Of a stretch of DNA of 64,000 nucleotides, positions 45,701-49,464 are shown in pieces; within the stretch, counting starts at the first letter, position 1, and every line of letters starts with the position of its first letter. The stretch is from Nannobrachium achirus. Taxonomy: Eukaryota; Chordata; Actinopteri; Myctophiformes; Myctophidae. A program made the position numbers and the translations under genes. Where the stretch lies: positions 37,242,340 to 37,306,339 of the forward strand of contig OY997642.1 in NCBI GenBank assembly GCA_963921795.1, written 5' to 3'. The notes below the pieces were generated by a model. That model was given only the letters and a program-made list of their open reading frames with translations, did no database searches and was not told the DNA's origin.

Positions 45701-47099
45701 CCTGAAGGTGGCGCTACAATAGGGCCATGTGAGAAATGAGGGGTGGGGTCTCCGCGTTGCCTTGGCGGACGAATAGGTACCGGCCCCGGCTCTCCCGGAC
45801 GCTCCTAGCCCGAGTTACGGCATTTTATGTGCGCTGCAGTGGCAGGGGGTCCTCCACTGGGGGCGCCACCACTTTTGCATCCGTTCTGGAGCACCAGGAG
45901 TCGGTGGTCCCCGGGAATTCCCCGTGAGCAGCCCCGTTGGGGTGGTCATTTGGTCATTTTTGCACATTTGGTCATTTTTTACATCTGGGGGTCCCCCAGG
46001 GACCTGGGGGTCCCTGGGGCTCCGGGGGTCCTTGGAGGTTGTAGTTTGGCAGGCAAGGAGTGTGTGTGTGTGTGTGTGTGTGTAAAATCTGGCATGGATC
46101 GGGTCAACGGGTGCGGAGATATAAGCAGGGAAAAAGTGTGACGTGTGAGCACATTTGGTCATTTTTTACATCTGGGGGTCCCCCAGGGACCTGGGGGTCC
46201 CTGGGGCTCCGGGGGTCCTTGGAGGTTGTAGTTTGGCAGTCAAGGAGTGTGTGTGCAAAAATTGGCATGGATGGGGGCAACGGTTGTGGAGATATGAGCA
46301 GGGCAAAAGTGTGACTGACTGACTCACTGACTGACTCAGCCACGGACAGCCGGTGGAGGTTTCTACAGTAAGTAGCTCCCTACGGTCGCAACAATTTGTT
46401 TCATTCATGGCAAGGCTAATTTGACTTGTTGTTATAATATCTTGTTTGTTATAGGCTACAATTTTAAACTTAAACTGGAAAACTTTAATGTATTAATTAA
46501 TTGGGACACTGTTTTAGTCTATTATCGTTATTATTGGCATGACGAACCAAACCACATTAGACAGGCTTTAATAAAAAGCCAATAAATATAACTCATGTAG
46601 GCTATTGCCAGGGATGGCATGGCTATAGCGTTACCTATTGCAAAATTGATTTTGTGAGAACGCGCTCCCTCAAAGCGTGCAAAGAAACGCATAAAGTCAA
46701 TAATGCGTGTGGAGCGACTTTAGGGTCGAGCCGCGAGCGAGAGTTCATTATCTTACTTGTAGTGTTGTACTTCACTCCGTTGATGTACTCGGGACATGGT
46801 CTCTCCACGAGCCGTCCGGCGCTGCTCCGTGGCCAGCAGGTCCCAATCTCATCGGTCGTGGCATTGCAATAATAAGCACCTTGGAAAAAGCAATCATACG
46901 CTTATTCGTTCTGATGCATTGCAATGGGGGGGAAATAGAGCTCTAAACGTCCACAGGACACACACAATGACAGCTTACCGTCAGTGTTCATCAATAAAAG
47001 GGATGCGTTCTCGTAAAAAGTATCTTGGAAAGCTTCTATCAAACTACAGTTTGGGTCGCCAAACTCTCCAAATAGGATTTGATAAATTGTAGCATCCAT
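10664..47099 (-). CDS. crhr2: Corticotropin-releasing hormone receptor 2 (class B1 GPCR), complete, 12 coding exons
   Basis: Seven-transmembrane receptor for CRH/urocortin peptides, coupling mainly to Gs/cAMP at the plasma membrane. Exons, 5' to 3' on the minus strand: 47099-46979, 46879-46757, 22210-22125, 21445-21339, 19527-19410, 19182-19029, 16840-16780, 16681-16609, 15686-15601, 13769-13634, 11291-11250, 10804-10664. They sum to 1248 nt (415 aa plus TGA), the usual family length, with every phase matching. Type 2 rather than type 1 is supported by [35 protein letters not shown] and [11 protein letters not shown]. The ectodomain has the six conserved cysteines and several N-X-S/T sites. 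The N-terminus [13 protein letters not shown] resembles the uncleaved pseudo-signal of CRHR2(a). The tail ends T-G-V, a possible class I PDZ ligand. Intron 2 is ~24.5 kb; intron 4 has a GC donor. Confidence 0.95.
10908..10979. repeat. (GT)n microsatellite
   Basis: About 70 bp of uninterrupted GT in the last crhr2 intron, about 110 bp upstream of exon 12. Open frames across it (Cys-Val repeats) are artefacts. Confidence 0.95.
11250..11291 (-). CDS. crhr2: crhr2 coding exon 11 (end of TM7)
   Basis: 42-nt microexon-sized segment encoding [14 protein letters not shown], the conserved TM7/helix-8 junction of class B receptors. Acceptor TTTTTAG, donor GTGAGT; both phases are 0. Confidence 0.95.
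11731..11780. repeat. (GA)n microsatellite
   Basis: Fifty bases of perfect AG repeat, in crhr2 intron 10. Confidence 0.95.
12295..12480 (+). repeat. tRNA-derived SINE-like fragment
   Basis: GTGCAGTCGGTAGCC..GTCGCCTCACAAC and a B-box-like GGGTTCAATTCC are followed by CCTTTCTGTGTGGAGTTTGC, a phrase common in fish dispersed repeats. A second fragment with the same GGCCTTTCTGTGTGGAGTTTGC phrase is at about 29445. It abuts the LINE relic beginning near 12600. Confidence 0.5.
12600..13330 (+). mobile_element. 5'-truncated LINE, C-terminal half of reverse transcriptase ORF (CR1/L2/Rex1 type)
   Basis: Open frame 12620-13264 (214 codons) starts within the RT catalytic motif ([12 protein letters not shown]) and continues through [52 protein letters not shown] and [12 protein letters not shown] to the usual C-terminal [18 protein letters not shown]. 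Endonuclease and most of the RT are missing, as expected for target-primed insertion that stopped early. The frame is intact, so the copy is fairly young. It lies in crhr2 intron 10, opposite to the gene. A decayed relative is at 49745-50250. Confidence 0.88.
13340..13415. mobile_element. hAT miniature element fragment (GGGGTCCCTGCTTCATC type)
   Basis: GGGGGTCCCTGCTTCATCTC to CATTGAAGACCCCTG matches one end of the elements at 20169-20634 and 49960-50127. Only this end is present. Confidence 0.7.
13430..13605 (+). mobile_element. tRNA-headed SINE, copy 1
   Basis: Shares CTGGCCTA.TGGTCCAGG.GCA, the GACCTTTGC..CGTCACTCCCC block, TTTCCTGTCAGT.TRCTGTCCTA and the GGCATAAAAGCCCCAAAA tail with the copy at 41318-41515. 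The tRNA-like head has a B-box-like GCAGGTTTGATGACC. Confidence 0.75.
13634..13769 (-). CDS. crhr2: crhr2 coding exon 10 (TM6 and TM7)
   Basis: 136 nt encoding [40 protein letters not shown] and LQSFQ. It spans TM6, extracellular loop 3 and most of TM7. DDISQ and LQSFQ favour type 2 over type 1 (DEVSR, LESFQ). Donor GTGAGA. Confidence 0.97.
13770..15600. other. crhr2 intron 9, mostly unremarkable
   Basis: Contains at 15040-15180 a sequence with mirrored GAAACGCTCCCC / CGGAGCGTCG phrases and an internal GTAAGGGTTAGGTTTGGG motif. That style resembles the elements at 41.9 and 51.9 kb. Also a decayed palindrome fragment at about 15195-15235 (AAAATAGCTGATCTATAG). An open frame at 14400-14936 (minus, 178 codons) has no recognisable domain. 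Confidence 0.4.
15601..15686 (-). CDS. crhr2: crhr2 coding exon 9 (TM5 and intracellular loop 3)
   Basis: 86 nt encoding [20 protein letters not shown] then TTSETIQYR. This is the G-protein-contacting third intracellular loop, near-invariant among CRH receptors. Donor GTGAGT, acceptor TTTTACAG. Confidence 0.96.
15700..16600. other. crhr2 intron 8
   Basis: No exon or complete transposon recognised. A small GC-rich patch near 16085-16140 (GCACTGCACACGTG, CACGCGCACGCGC) stands out but has no assignable function. Confidence 0.4.
16609..16681 (-). CDS. crhr2: crhr2 coding exon 8 (extracellular loop 2 and TM5)
   Basis: 73 nt encoding [18 protein letters not shown] then VILVLL. It contains the extracellular loop 2 cysteine that pairs with TM3. 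Acceptor CACCAACAG, donor GTGAGC. Confidence 0.95.
16780..16840 (-). CDS. crhr2: crhr2 coding exon 7 (TM4 and extracellular loop 2)
   Basis: 61 nt encoding [20 protein letters not shown]. The ENEQ joins CWFGKEPG of exon 8, a type 2 receptor signature (type 1 receptors have NEKCWFGKRPG). Acceptor ATTTCAG, donor GTAAGC. Confidence 0.95.
16841..17160. other. crhr2 intron 6, left part
   Basis: Nothing recognised beyond AT-rich single-copy-looking sequence next to exon 7. Confidence 0.4.
17161..17400. repeat. Tandem duplication around CCATATATGG palindromes
   Basis: Two diverged ~85-bp copies (about 17211-17295 and 17296-17385) each contain CATGTCAC.CTCCATATA, CCATATATGGAG.TGGCC and ATACCTCTACA.CATCTGAC. 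The intact CCATATATGG motifs fit the CArG consensus CC(A/T)6GG, but inside a repeat that is probably incidental. Confidence 0.65.
17401..18460. other. crhr2 intron 6, middle part, with hAT fragment
   Basis: No exons. A hAT-like fragment at 18345-18420 (CCAGTGCTTCTTTAAGAGGGGTCCG) ends without a partner terminus. Confidence 0.4.
18470..18535. repeat. Decayed solo copy of the GATCTACAAGC palindrome
   Basis: GTCTACAAGTTCACAACGTG to CTTGTTGAGCTTGCACATC; both arms are visible but have lost several pairs. Confidence 0.45.
19029..19182 (-). CDS. crhr2: crhr2 coding exon 6 (TM3 and start of TM4)
   Basis: 154 nt beginning [20 protein letters not shown], followed by [20 protein letters not shown]. It carries the TM3 cysteine of the conserved disulfide and the EGCYLH motif. 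Donor GTAAGT. Confidence 0.96.
19410..19527 (-). CDS. crhr2: crhr2 coding exon 5 (TM2)
   Basis: 118 nt encoding [20 protein letters not shown] and [19 protein letters not shown]. This covers intracellular loop 1 and TM2; the H in VIHWN is the conserved class B TM2 histidine. Donor GTAACA, acceptor ACTACAG. Confidence 0.96.
19624..19816. mobile_element. CGTCGTTG-TIR miniature element with central palindrome, copy 1 (decayed)
   Basis: Left end CATCGTTGTCAGGTGG and right end ..CAGTGATG, flanked by ATAT on both sides (19620-19623 and 19817-19820). The middle holds the palindrome 19677-19739 in the same TTTAAA..TCTAAACTA context as the other copies. Lies in the intron between crhr2 exons 4 and 5. 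Confidence 0.7.
20169..20634. mobile_element. hAT-type element, long form, with embedded palindrome
   Basis: Left block (GGGGGTCCGGGACCCCTAG, CAGAGTTACTACAGGGGG) and right block (GGGGGTCCCTGCTTCATC to GAAGACCCCTG) match, in reverse orientation, both ends of the 168-bp element at 49960-50127. Here about 300 bp more lies between, including the palindrome 20314-20393, whose arms extend to GCC/GGC. No clear target duplication. Confidence 0.7.
20811..20860. repeat. Fragment of the palindrome module
   Basis: CGAAATTGCTGATCTACAAC is followed by GCGTCAGTGTGAGACACG; only the first arm is convincing. Confidence 0.3.
20940..21076. repeat. Compound (GT)n-(GTGC)n-(GT)n microsatellite
   Basis: GT repeats flank about 50 bp of GTGC repeats. 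The minus-strand open frames here (His-Thr and Ala-Arg repeats) are artefacts. Confidence 0.95.
21180..21201. repeat. Poly-G run
   Basis: About 21 consecutive G. Length is prone to sequencing error. Confidence 0.9.
21339..21445 (-). CDS. crhr2: crhr2 coding exon 4 (TM1)
   Basis: 107 nt starting [20 protein letters not shown] and containing TM1 ([14 protein letters not shown]). The reading frame joins exon 5 only if the exon ends after TTAAG and the intron begins GCAAGT. That is a GC-AG intron with an otherwise perfect donor context. Confidence 0.95.
21446..22124. other. crhr2 intron 3
   Basis: No transposon ends recognised; a short (CTGT)n tract at about 21578-21598. Confidence 0.4.
22125..22210 (-). 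CDS. crhr2: crhr2 coding exon 3 (end of ectodomain)
   Basis: 86 nt, acceptor TTTGCAG, donor GTTAGT. Encodes [20 protein letters not shown] then CEPILEEK. The NGTWA block with flanking cysteines is the class B receptor ectodomain signature. Confidence 0.95.
22504..22738. mobile_element. hAT-like miniature element with poly-C tract
   Basis: Inverted termini CAGGGGTGTCGC and ..GTGACGCCCCTG match the ends of the composite element at 60844. No target duplication is visible. Near its right end is a run of ~20 C (about 22702-22721). Confidence 0.5.
22870..23250. repeat. GC-rich patch, probable transposon relic
   Basis: CpG-rich segment with repeated GCGTCGCG and GCCGCC motifs and the phrase TGCATTGAAAATAATGGGG. 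Several overlapping open frames on both strands have no recognisable domain. It looks like the subterminal-repeat region of a DNA transposon rather than a gene or CpG-island promoter, but the ends were not found. Confidence 0.35.
23401..23988. mobile_element. hAT miniature element with exact target duplication and a nested second element
   Basis: Inverted termini CAGGGACATGCTGG and ..CCAGCACGTCCCTG, flanked by an exact 8-bp duplication ACATCAGG (23393-23400 and 23989-23996). It contains a complete CGTCGTTG-TIR element (23573-23837, flanked by ATTT on both sides) and a 32-bp perfect palindrome at 23462-23493 centred on AGATCT. The sister copy 3039-3461 has lost the left part of the nested element. 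Confidence 0.9.
23573..23837. mobile_element. CGTCGTTG-TIR miniature element, copy 2 (nested in hAT element)
   Basis: Left end CGTCGTTGTCGGCGGGTGG and right end ..CGAGGTTACTGCCCGACTGACG, with direct ATTT on both sides (23569-23572, 23838-23841). ATTT is not self-complementary, so it is a genuine 4-bp target duplication rather than part of the inverted repeat. Central palindrome at 23653-23736. Confidence 0.8.
23997..26837. other. crhr2 intron 2, right-hand stretch without recognised features
   Basis: About 2.8 kb of AT-rich sequence. Open frames at 24658, 25375 and 25798 (+, 77-111 codons) have no domain and no convincing splice context. GAAGAAGTTCTTTCTGCTG / GAAATGTTACTCAGG near 26685 resembles a common fish repeat phrase. 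Confidence 0.35.
26873..27118 (-). CDS. Unrecognised coiled-coil-like open frame (fragment)
   Basis: In the direction of crhr2 but in another frame context, an ~80-codon stretch reads [40 protein letters not shown] and [20 protein letters not shown]. Heptad-like spacing of I/L/E/K suggests a helical coiled coil. The composition is far more protein-like than neighbouring random frames. There is no ATG at its start and a stop lies just upstream, so it would be an exon or a relic. The family was not recognised; a transposon-encoded protein fragment or an exon of a gene embedded in crhr2 intron 2 are both possible. Confidence 0.3.
27432..27813. mobile_element. TTAA-flanked miniature element, family 1
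   Basis: Inverted termini AGGAGAATTCCGG and ..CTAATTCCCCT, directly flanked by TTAA (27428-27431, 27814-27817), as for piggyBac/Kolobok-type insertion. 382 bp, non-coding. Confidence 0.7.
27846..28325. other. crhr2 intron 2, nothing recognised
   Basis: AT-rich sequence with no transposon ends or exon signals that I can support. Confidence 0.35.
28335..28445 (-). repeat. tRNA-headed SINE fragment, reverse orientation
   Basis: Reads, on the minus strand, GTCGAGCATTCGACTCCCC then GACCTTTGCTGCGTGTCACT and CCCCATCTCTCTC, matching the central part of the SINE copies at 13430 and 41318. Confidence 0.6.
29023..29165 (+). mobile_element. hAT element, left end only (GCGGCCCG type)
   Basis: CAGGGGTCTCAAACTGGCGG, GGGGGCCATTTGCGGCCCG and GCGGCCCGCGAG are the signature of a widespread vertebrate hAT family. 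No right terminus was found. Confidence 0.65.
29340..29480. repeat. Palindrome CTCGCCCT/AGGGCGAG plus SINE fragment
   Basis: Perfect inverted repeat CCTCGCCCT-AAAGGGCGAGG at about 29363-29384, then the SINE-like phrase GGCCTTTCTGTGTGGAGTTTGC. The palindrome core resembles the stem at 10255-10305. Confidence 0.4.
29738..30190. repeat. Third copy of the ~436-bp degenerate repeat, split by an AAATGGTAAATG-type insertion
   Basis: Sequence like that at 6.7 and 7.15 kb (TTGGCTTCCAAAGTTTGCAG, TCCGTTTTGAACAAAATATG, ATGAATGCAGCGTCCG) is interrupted at about 29850-30096 by a repeat starting AAATGGTAAATGGTGCATTT, with ATATAGCGCTTTTATCCAAA. A relative of the inserted repeat lies at 60265-60450. Confidence 0.6.
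30191..30690. other. crhr2 intron 2, nothing recognised
   Basis: No supported features. A fragment of the general repeat background (GGCCTACTATAGCG) lies at its left edge. Confidence 0.3.
30692..30775 (+). repeat. tRNA-like SINE head, weak
   Basis: GCCGACCGAGTGTAGCGGTT (A-box-like) and GTCAGTTCAAACCCTGCC (B-box-like) are spaced as in a tRNA-derived promoter. It does not fold into a full tRNA, so it is listed as SINE, not tRNA. Confidence 0.35.
30780..32220. other. crhr2 intron 2, nothing recognised
   Basis: AT-rich sequence; no transposon termini or exon signals could be supported. Confidence 0.3.
32227..32307. repeat. (GA)n microsatellite
   Basis: About 80 bp of GA repeat with two interruptions; the Arg-Glu and Ser-Leu open frames here are artefacts. 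Confidence 0.95.
32640..32976. mobile_element. TTAA-family repeat (GGTGGACTACTCCT end), left end unclear
   Basis: Right end GGGTGGACTACTCCT is followed by TTAA. The interior has inverted GTCGCATTCCTAAGAC / GTCTTAGGAATGCGAC segments, also seen at 33.65-33.75 and 47.67-47.75 kb. An internal inverted pair brackets ACCCAAATGCATTTGGGT. Confidence 0.5.
33000..33320 (+). mobile_element. LINE 3' end with GGAT tail (C-terminal ORF relic)
   Basis: Frame 33064-33273 reads [33 protein letters not shown] and [12 protein letters not shown], the C-terminal tail of a fish LINE-encoded RT protein. It is followed after ~15 bases by (GGAT)n (33284-33318), the simple-repeat tail on which this LINE type ends. 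The ORF is otherwise lost. Confidence 0.7.
33582..33834. mobile_element. TTAA-flanked miniature element, family 2 (AGGGATAGTTCACC)
   Basis: Starts AGGGATAGTTCACC and ends ..CCATTTCCT, with TTAA on both sides (33578-33581, 33835-33838). The interior has ACTCACCCCATGCAGACATG and inverted CGTATTCCTAAGC / GCTTAGGAATGCG. Related fragments: 35535-35620, 47570-47802, 32640-32976. Confidence 0.7.
34082..35532. repeat. Two tandem ~0.7-kb repeat units with GT microsatellites
   Basis: Units 34082-34822 and 34823-35532. Each starts AATCACACCCGTGTGAAGTG then GGAGCTG(TG)n, continues through the ~245-bp core (TGTGACATTTGAAGAAAATA ... GCGCCACCATG) and the AAGTCAATGGGG segment, and ends CAGCCACGTATAGGGAGC..CACACAGCTCCAAAA. 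The ends TGGAGCTGTGTG and CACACAGCTCCA are inverted repeats, so each unit resembles a foldback element. Confidence 0.8.
35535..35830. repeat. TTAA-family right end and a GC-rich CGCGTGCACG patch
   Basis: TTACTCACCCCAGACTTG to GGGGTGAACTATCACTTTAA is the right part of the family-2 TTAA element. It is followed by a tRNA-SINE-like scrap (GCAGCCATAGCTGAATGGGT) and GTGCACGCGCGTGCACGCGC near 35759. Confidence 0.45.
35972..38795. repeat. Higher-order tandem repeat: two ~1.4-kb units
   Basis: Copy 1 runs 35972-37411 and copy 2 37412-38795. Both start CTAGAATTGACAGAGTCAAT and end GCATAGGCACACTTAATAA. Each contains two versions of the ~245-bp core (at about 36353, 36791 and 37800, 38240). Counting 34170 and 34914, there are six cores in 4.3 kb. 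Cores share AAAAGGAGCAAAAAGTGTGT, ATGGCGGAAAATCTA, GACCCAAGGAAT and TACGGTTCAA.AGTTAC. No copy encodes a known protein. Confidence 0.85.
38796..39240. other. Short CA tract, poly-G run and GC-rich patch
   Basis: (CA)n at 38821-38830 and a run of ~18 G at about 39017-39034, set in a GC-rich segment with GTGCGCGTGCATG. No gene seen; Gly-rich frames are artefacts of the G run. Confidence 0.5.
39245..40085. repeat. Triplicated ~190-bp unit separated by (CA)n tracts
   Basis: Three copies share CAGCATATTACACTGCTACT, GCATTGTATGCATAC, TATAAAC.GTAAGGGTGT, GTGCTGGCCAGGGACTGG and CCAGTGGCCTTTTCCCTCCA. CA tracts lie between them (39433-39476 and 39682-39880), followed by CAGTCTGGACT. Copies 2 and 3 are nearly identical over ~170 bp; copy 1 is more diverged. 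Confidence 0.85.
40350..40520 (+). mobile_element. LINE C-terminal ORF relic
   Basis: Frame with [19 protein letters not shown] and [20 protein letters not shown] then LCSVRRGL. This is the basic C-terminal tail (GRPK.TWRR ... AQDR..WR) typical of RT proteins of RTE/other fish and invertebrate LINEs. The rest of the element is absent. Confidence 0.6.
40560..41310. other. crhr2 intron 2, nothing recognised
   Basis: AT-rich; the phrase AGAAAAGTGTGCTCCTCTGA at ~41215 also occurs at 27990, marking an unclassified short dispersed repeat. Confidence 0.35.
41318..41515 (+). mobile_element. tRNA-headed SINE, copy 2 (best preserved)
   Basis: GGGCGCCCGCTGGCCTACTG head with B-box GCCGGTTCGATTCACG, then GACCTTTGCCGCACGTCACT, TTTCCTGTCAGTTTGCTGTC and tail GGCATAAAAGCCCCAAAACA. 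About 200 bp; defines the family with 13430, 28335 (reverse) and probably 53270 (reverse). Confidence 0.8.
41885..42060. mobile_element. Palindromic GTCGGAGTGGCGAC element with TTAGGG-like core, copy 1
   Basis: Mirrored CATTCCGACATGTCGCCACT / TGTCGGAGTGGCG ends and an internal hairpin (CGCCACTCCGA..TCGGAGTGGCG) surround GTTTAGGGTAAGGGTTAGAG. A near-identical copy at 51895-52050 shows it is a dispersed element. No coding capacity. Confidence 0.7.
42061..42640. other. crhr2 intron 2, nothing recognised
   Basis: No transposon ends or exons supported between the palindromic element and the microsatellite. Confidence 0.3.
42645..42780. repeat. (GCAC)n-(CA)n compound microsatellite
   Basis: About 50 bp of CGCA repeat grading into ~65 bp of CA repeat. 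Confidence 0.95.
42785..43433. other. crhr2 intron 2, nothing recognised
   Basis: No supported features in this AT-rich segment. Confidence 0.3.
43438..43662. mobile_element. CGTCGTTG-TIR miniature element with central palindrome, copy 3
   Basis: Left end CTTCGTTGTCGGGTGAAAAC and right end GTTTCCACCTGACAACGGCG, flanked by ATAT on both sides (43434-43437, 43663-43666). 225 bp. The central palindrome 43515-43559 is shortened by loss of the tip. Confidence 0.85.
43670..45510. other. crhr2 intron 2, left-hand quiet stretch
   Basis: About 1.8 kb of AT-rich, repeat-poor sequence, the longest such stretch in the intron apart from 24-26.8 kb. No exon recognised. Confidence 0.3.
45515..45961. repeat. 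Repeat beginning CAGTAAGACTCCCTAATCGG
   Basis: CCAGTAAGACTCCCTAATCG and GGAGATAAGCGACC recur at 63428-63465. The palindromic CTCCCTAATCGGGAG lies inside. Followed by phrases common to fish dispersed repeats (GGTGGCGCTACAATAGGGCC). Confidence 0.5.
45962..46316. repeat. Two tandem ~187-bp units rich in GGGGTCC palindromes
   Basis: Copies start at 45962 and 46149 (GCACATTTGGTCATTTTTTA). Each contains CTGGGGGTCCCCCAGGGACC, GGGGCTCCGGGGGTCCTTGG and AGGTTGTAGTTTGGCAG. A (GT)n tract is expanded in copy 1 (46060-46084) but only GTGTGTG in copy 2. Lies ~430 bp downstream of crhr2 exon 2. Confidence 0.8.
46757..46879 (-). CDS. crhr2: crhr2 coding exon 2 (hormone-binding ectodomain)
   Basis: 123 nt between acceptor TTTTTCCAAG and donor GTAAGA. 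Encodes [19 protein letters not shown], then [17 protein letters not shown]. It supplies three of the six ectodomain cysteines and the conserved Asp and Trp of the class B hormone-binding fold. Only 99 bp separate it from exon 1, while the next exon is 24.5 kb away. Confidence 0.93.
46979..47099 (-). CDS. crhr2: crhr2 coding exon 1 (N-terminus)
   Basis: Encodes 40 codons plus one base, from [20 protein letters not shown] to NTDG, with donor GTAAGC at 46978. ATG at 47099 is chosen because MDA is the conserved receptor start. The same frame stays open upstream to another ATG at 47255, which would add 52 residues that do not look like a receptor N-terminus and are more likely 5' UTR. Contains ectodomain cysteine 1 (PNCS, also an N-glycosylation sequon). 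Confidence 0.88.
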
Positions 47100-47377
47100 G
47101 GCGAAAAGCTGCTGGCCCGAATGAAATGTCTGTTCCAACGATAATTGGTCCAAGAAGAAAGAGTGCTGCTCTCTCAGCGGTGTCCCTGTGAGTGTGAGTG
47201 TGAATGGAGCATCACTGACAGCAGGAGTGCGACTGCTTAACGAGAGACTGGCCAATCAGCACAGCTGCGCGTGGATCCAAAGCGCACCGTCTTTGTACCA
47301 GGAGAAGGTGATCTGCTCTCCTCTCTCTTCTTGTCCGCCTGCCATAATACTTAACGGTGCAGTCACAGAGGCCAGGG
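47100..47377 (-). promoter_or_regulatory. Inferred crhr2 5' UTR and promoter-proximal region
   Basis: Moderately GC-rich sequence directly upstream of the receptor start codon. It contains a CCAAT box at 47252-47256, which reads as an inverted CCAAT (Y-box, CTGATTGGCC) relative to the gene, about 150 bp before the ATG. No TATA box was seen. The region stops where a hAT miniature element begins at 47378. The transcription start is not determinable from sequence alone. Confidence 0.35.
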
Positions 47378-47485
47378 CAGTGGTTCTCAAACTTTTCACG
47401 TCAAGGTCCCCCTTGATGTGTTTTATTTGCCATTTAATGTTGTATTAATTTAGTGCAAAAGGGAGACCAATTTAAGAAGAACTGC
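47378..47485. mobile_element. Short hAT-like miniature element just upstream of crhr2
   Basis: CAGTGGTTCTCAAACTTTTC start and ..AAGAAGAACTG end, partly inverted. Marks the distal edge of the presumed promoter. No clear target duplication. Confidence 0.45.
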
Positions 47486-47569
47486 AGGGCAGGCTACTGT
47501 CCTGTACCTTTTCCTATGCAAACTTCGAATACATTATTCAATCAATCAATCAAATTAGTTTTTTTGGCG

Positions 47570-47802
47570 TTGACCCCCATCTGGGAAAAAAGAGAAAGAA
47601 ATCAAGTATAGGCTATAGCCTATAAATGGAGAATAATTCATGATTTTTTGTTTTGTTTTTGTTGCATTTCTAAGGCAATAATTTGATGACCAGCAGGGGT
47701 TCCCTATATAGACAAAAAGAGTCTCCTCAAATGATTGGCTTAGGAATGTGACAAAAACAAATATCCATGCATTCAAGTACATGAATGGGGTGAACTATTC
47801 CT
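47570..47802. mobile_element. TTAA-family repeat (GGTGAACTATTCCT end)
   Basis: Right end GGGGTGAACTATTCCT followed by TTAA (47803-47806). The interior has GTTGCATTTCTAAGGCAATA and TTGGCTTAGGAATGTGAC, inverted copies typical of family 2. Confidence 0.55.
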
Positions 47803-47809
47803 TTAAGGA

Positions 47810-48142
47810 TGGATGGGTGGGCCCCCTACATGCTTAAGAAATTAACTCTTTCATGATCTCATGATGATTCATATAAAATATGTCAACTCATATCAAAGTT
47901 GCATATCCTAAAGGTTAGGAGGTTAGGACCTAATCTCATCACTATCAGATTTCAGTTTTACTGTAGTGTAGAGTATCAATATTTACGGTAATTTGTGAAC
48001 AATAGAACAGACAATACCCCATTGAGAGGGGAGGATGCAATGTAGGTTACCAGCCAGCCATAGCCTGGTTTACAGTTAACCTTCTTTCATGAGAAAGCAT
48101 ACACACAGCTCATCACATTTAATCAACACCAGTAGTCTACAA
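47810..48142. other. Intergenic stretch, nothing recognised
   Basis: No supported features between two transposon copies. Confidence 0.3.
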
Positions 48143-48993
48143 CAGTGGTTTTCAACCTTTTCATGCGGTGACCCCCCAAAATAATCACATTTGACCGGGG
48201 ACCCTCCACGCTCCACCGTGAAAAGCACTTGTAGGAGTTGAAGCATTACATTTAGTTTGACTTGGTTCCACAGATACATAATATTGTGCAGAAGGCTAAA
48301 TTGCCGATCTGTTTTGTTATTTTATTTATTTTATTTTTTTATCTTTCTTATATTATTTTGCAATGTTGTCAATGCCTATTTCTTCTTTTTTTATCCTAAG
48401 GTTAATAAATGAGCATCAAAGCAATATTTAAATACTTGTTATTAGCACATGCATTCCATACATTCCATATAGGGCTGGACCACGTATGGACAGATTACAT
48501 CATCAACTTGCAATGGGAGTTGTTCCTATTGAGTGAAAGATTAACTAAAATAAATACAATATTTAAAGGTTTAGATTTAAGTATAGACTGCAATTCTAAT
48601 GTGTACAGTATTTTCTGGACTATAAGGCGCACCTGACTATAAGGCGCACTGTCAATGAATGGTCTATTTTCAAACTGTTTTCATATATAAGGCGCACCTG
48701 ACTATAAGGCGCACATAATAGACGCTACCATTGCGTTATGCATCCAACAGATGGAGCTGTGCTAAAGGGAATGTCAATGTCAATGAATGATCCATATATA
48801 AGGCGCACTGGACTATAAGGCGCACTGTAGTTTTTTTAGAAAATTAAAGGCTTTTAAGTGCGCCTTATAGTCCGGAAAATACGGTAAGCATATTTGTGTT
48901 ATCAGCCATGGATCCTTTTAAGGAATTAAAAACCCCAAAAAATCATTGTGGGGACCCCCCTGGGTGTCCCAACCCACAGGTTGAGAACCACTG
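48143..48993. mobile_element. hAT-type element (CAGTGGTTTTCAACC) hosting a second element
   Basis: Termini CAGTGGTTTTCAACCTTTTC and ..CACAGGTTGAGAACCACTG are inverted repeats; flanking 8-mers (GTCTACAA / GTCCAACT) do not match well. The interior is interrupted by the GGACTATAAGGCGCAC element at 48604-48886. 851 bp in all, no transposase frame. Confidence 0.7.
48604..48886. mobile_element. GGACTATAAGGCGCAC miniature element (TA-ended), nested
   Basis: Inverted termini TACAGTATTTTCTGGACTAT and the complement of TACCGTATTTTCCGGACTAT, each followed by AAGGCGCAC. The internal GACTATAAGGCGCAC motif is repeated several times. TA at both outer ends suggests TA target use. Confidence 0.75.
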
Positions 48994-49348
48994 GTCCAAC
49001 TAGATCTTAGCTCAATATAAAAGTATTTTTTATTTTAATTAAAAACTAATTCGACATTAAATTATTTTCACAAGCTACAGCAACACAAATGCAAGTCTTC
49101 CCTTTACTTCATTTAAATGATTATGCTAAATATTTTCATAACGATTTATCACTTGGGTAAGCTTGTTGAAAAATTGTGTTAACCTCTACACAGCAATATC
49201 ATTAATTTATATAGCACAGACAGTCGGCATCTTTGAAATACATTTGTGTGAGTCAGCTGTTTGTAAGGGAGGAACAGGTGATGATGTAAAATATGCAGAG
49301 GCGTTTAAGTTGCATCTCCTAATACATTAAATACATCAATATCACAAT

Positions 49349-49464
49349 GACTGTTATATGAATTTTGCCACCACAACGGACAGGGGTTTCGATTTACATA
49401 TAGAGAGACTGTTATATGAATTTTGCCACCACAACGGACAGGGGTTTCGATTTACATATAGAGA
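49349..49464. repeat. Perfect 58-bp tandem duplication
   Basis: Positions 49349-49406 and 49407-49464 are identical apart from what follows (GACTGTTATATGAATTTTGC ... ATATAGAGA). Identity implies a very recent slippage or duplication, or an assembly artefact. Confidence 0.85.

Noticed and set aside
10664..47099. Assignment of the receptor to crhr1
   Set aside because: [28 protein letters not shown] and ISFHSIKQT all match type 2 rather than type 1 receptors.
47100..47255. Upstream in-frame ATG of crhr2 at 47255
   Set aside because: Would add 52 residues unlike any receptor N-terminus; the MDA start at 47099 is conserved in the family.
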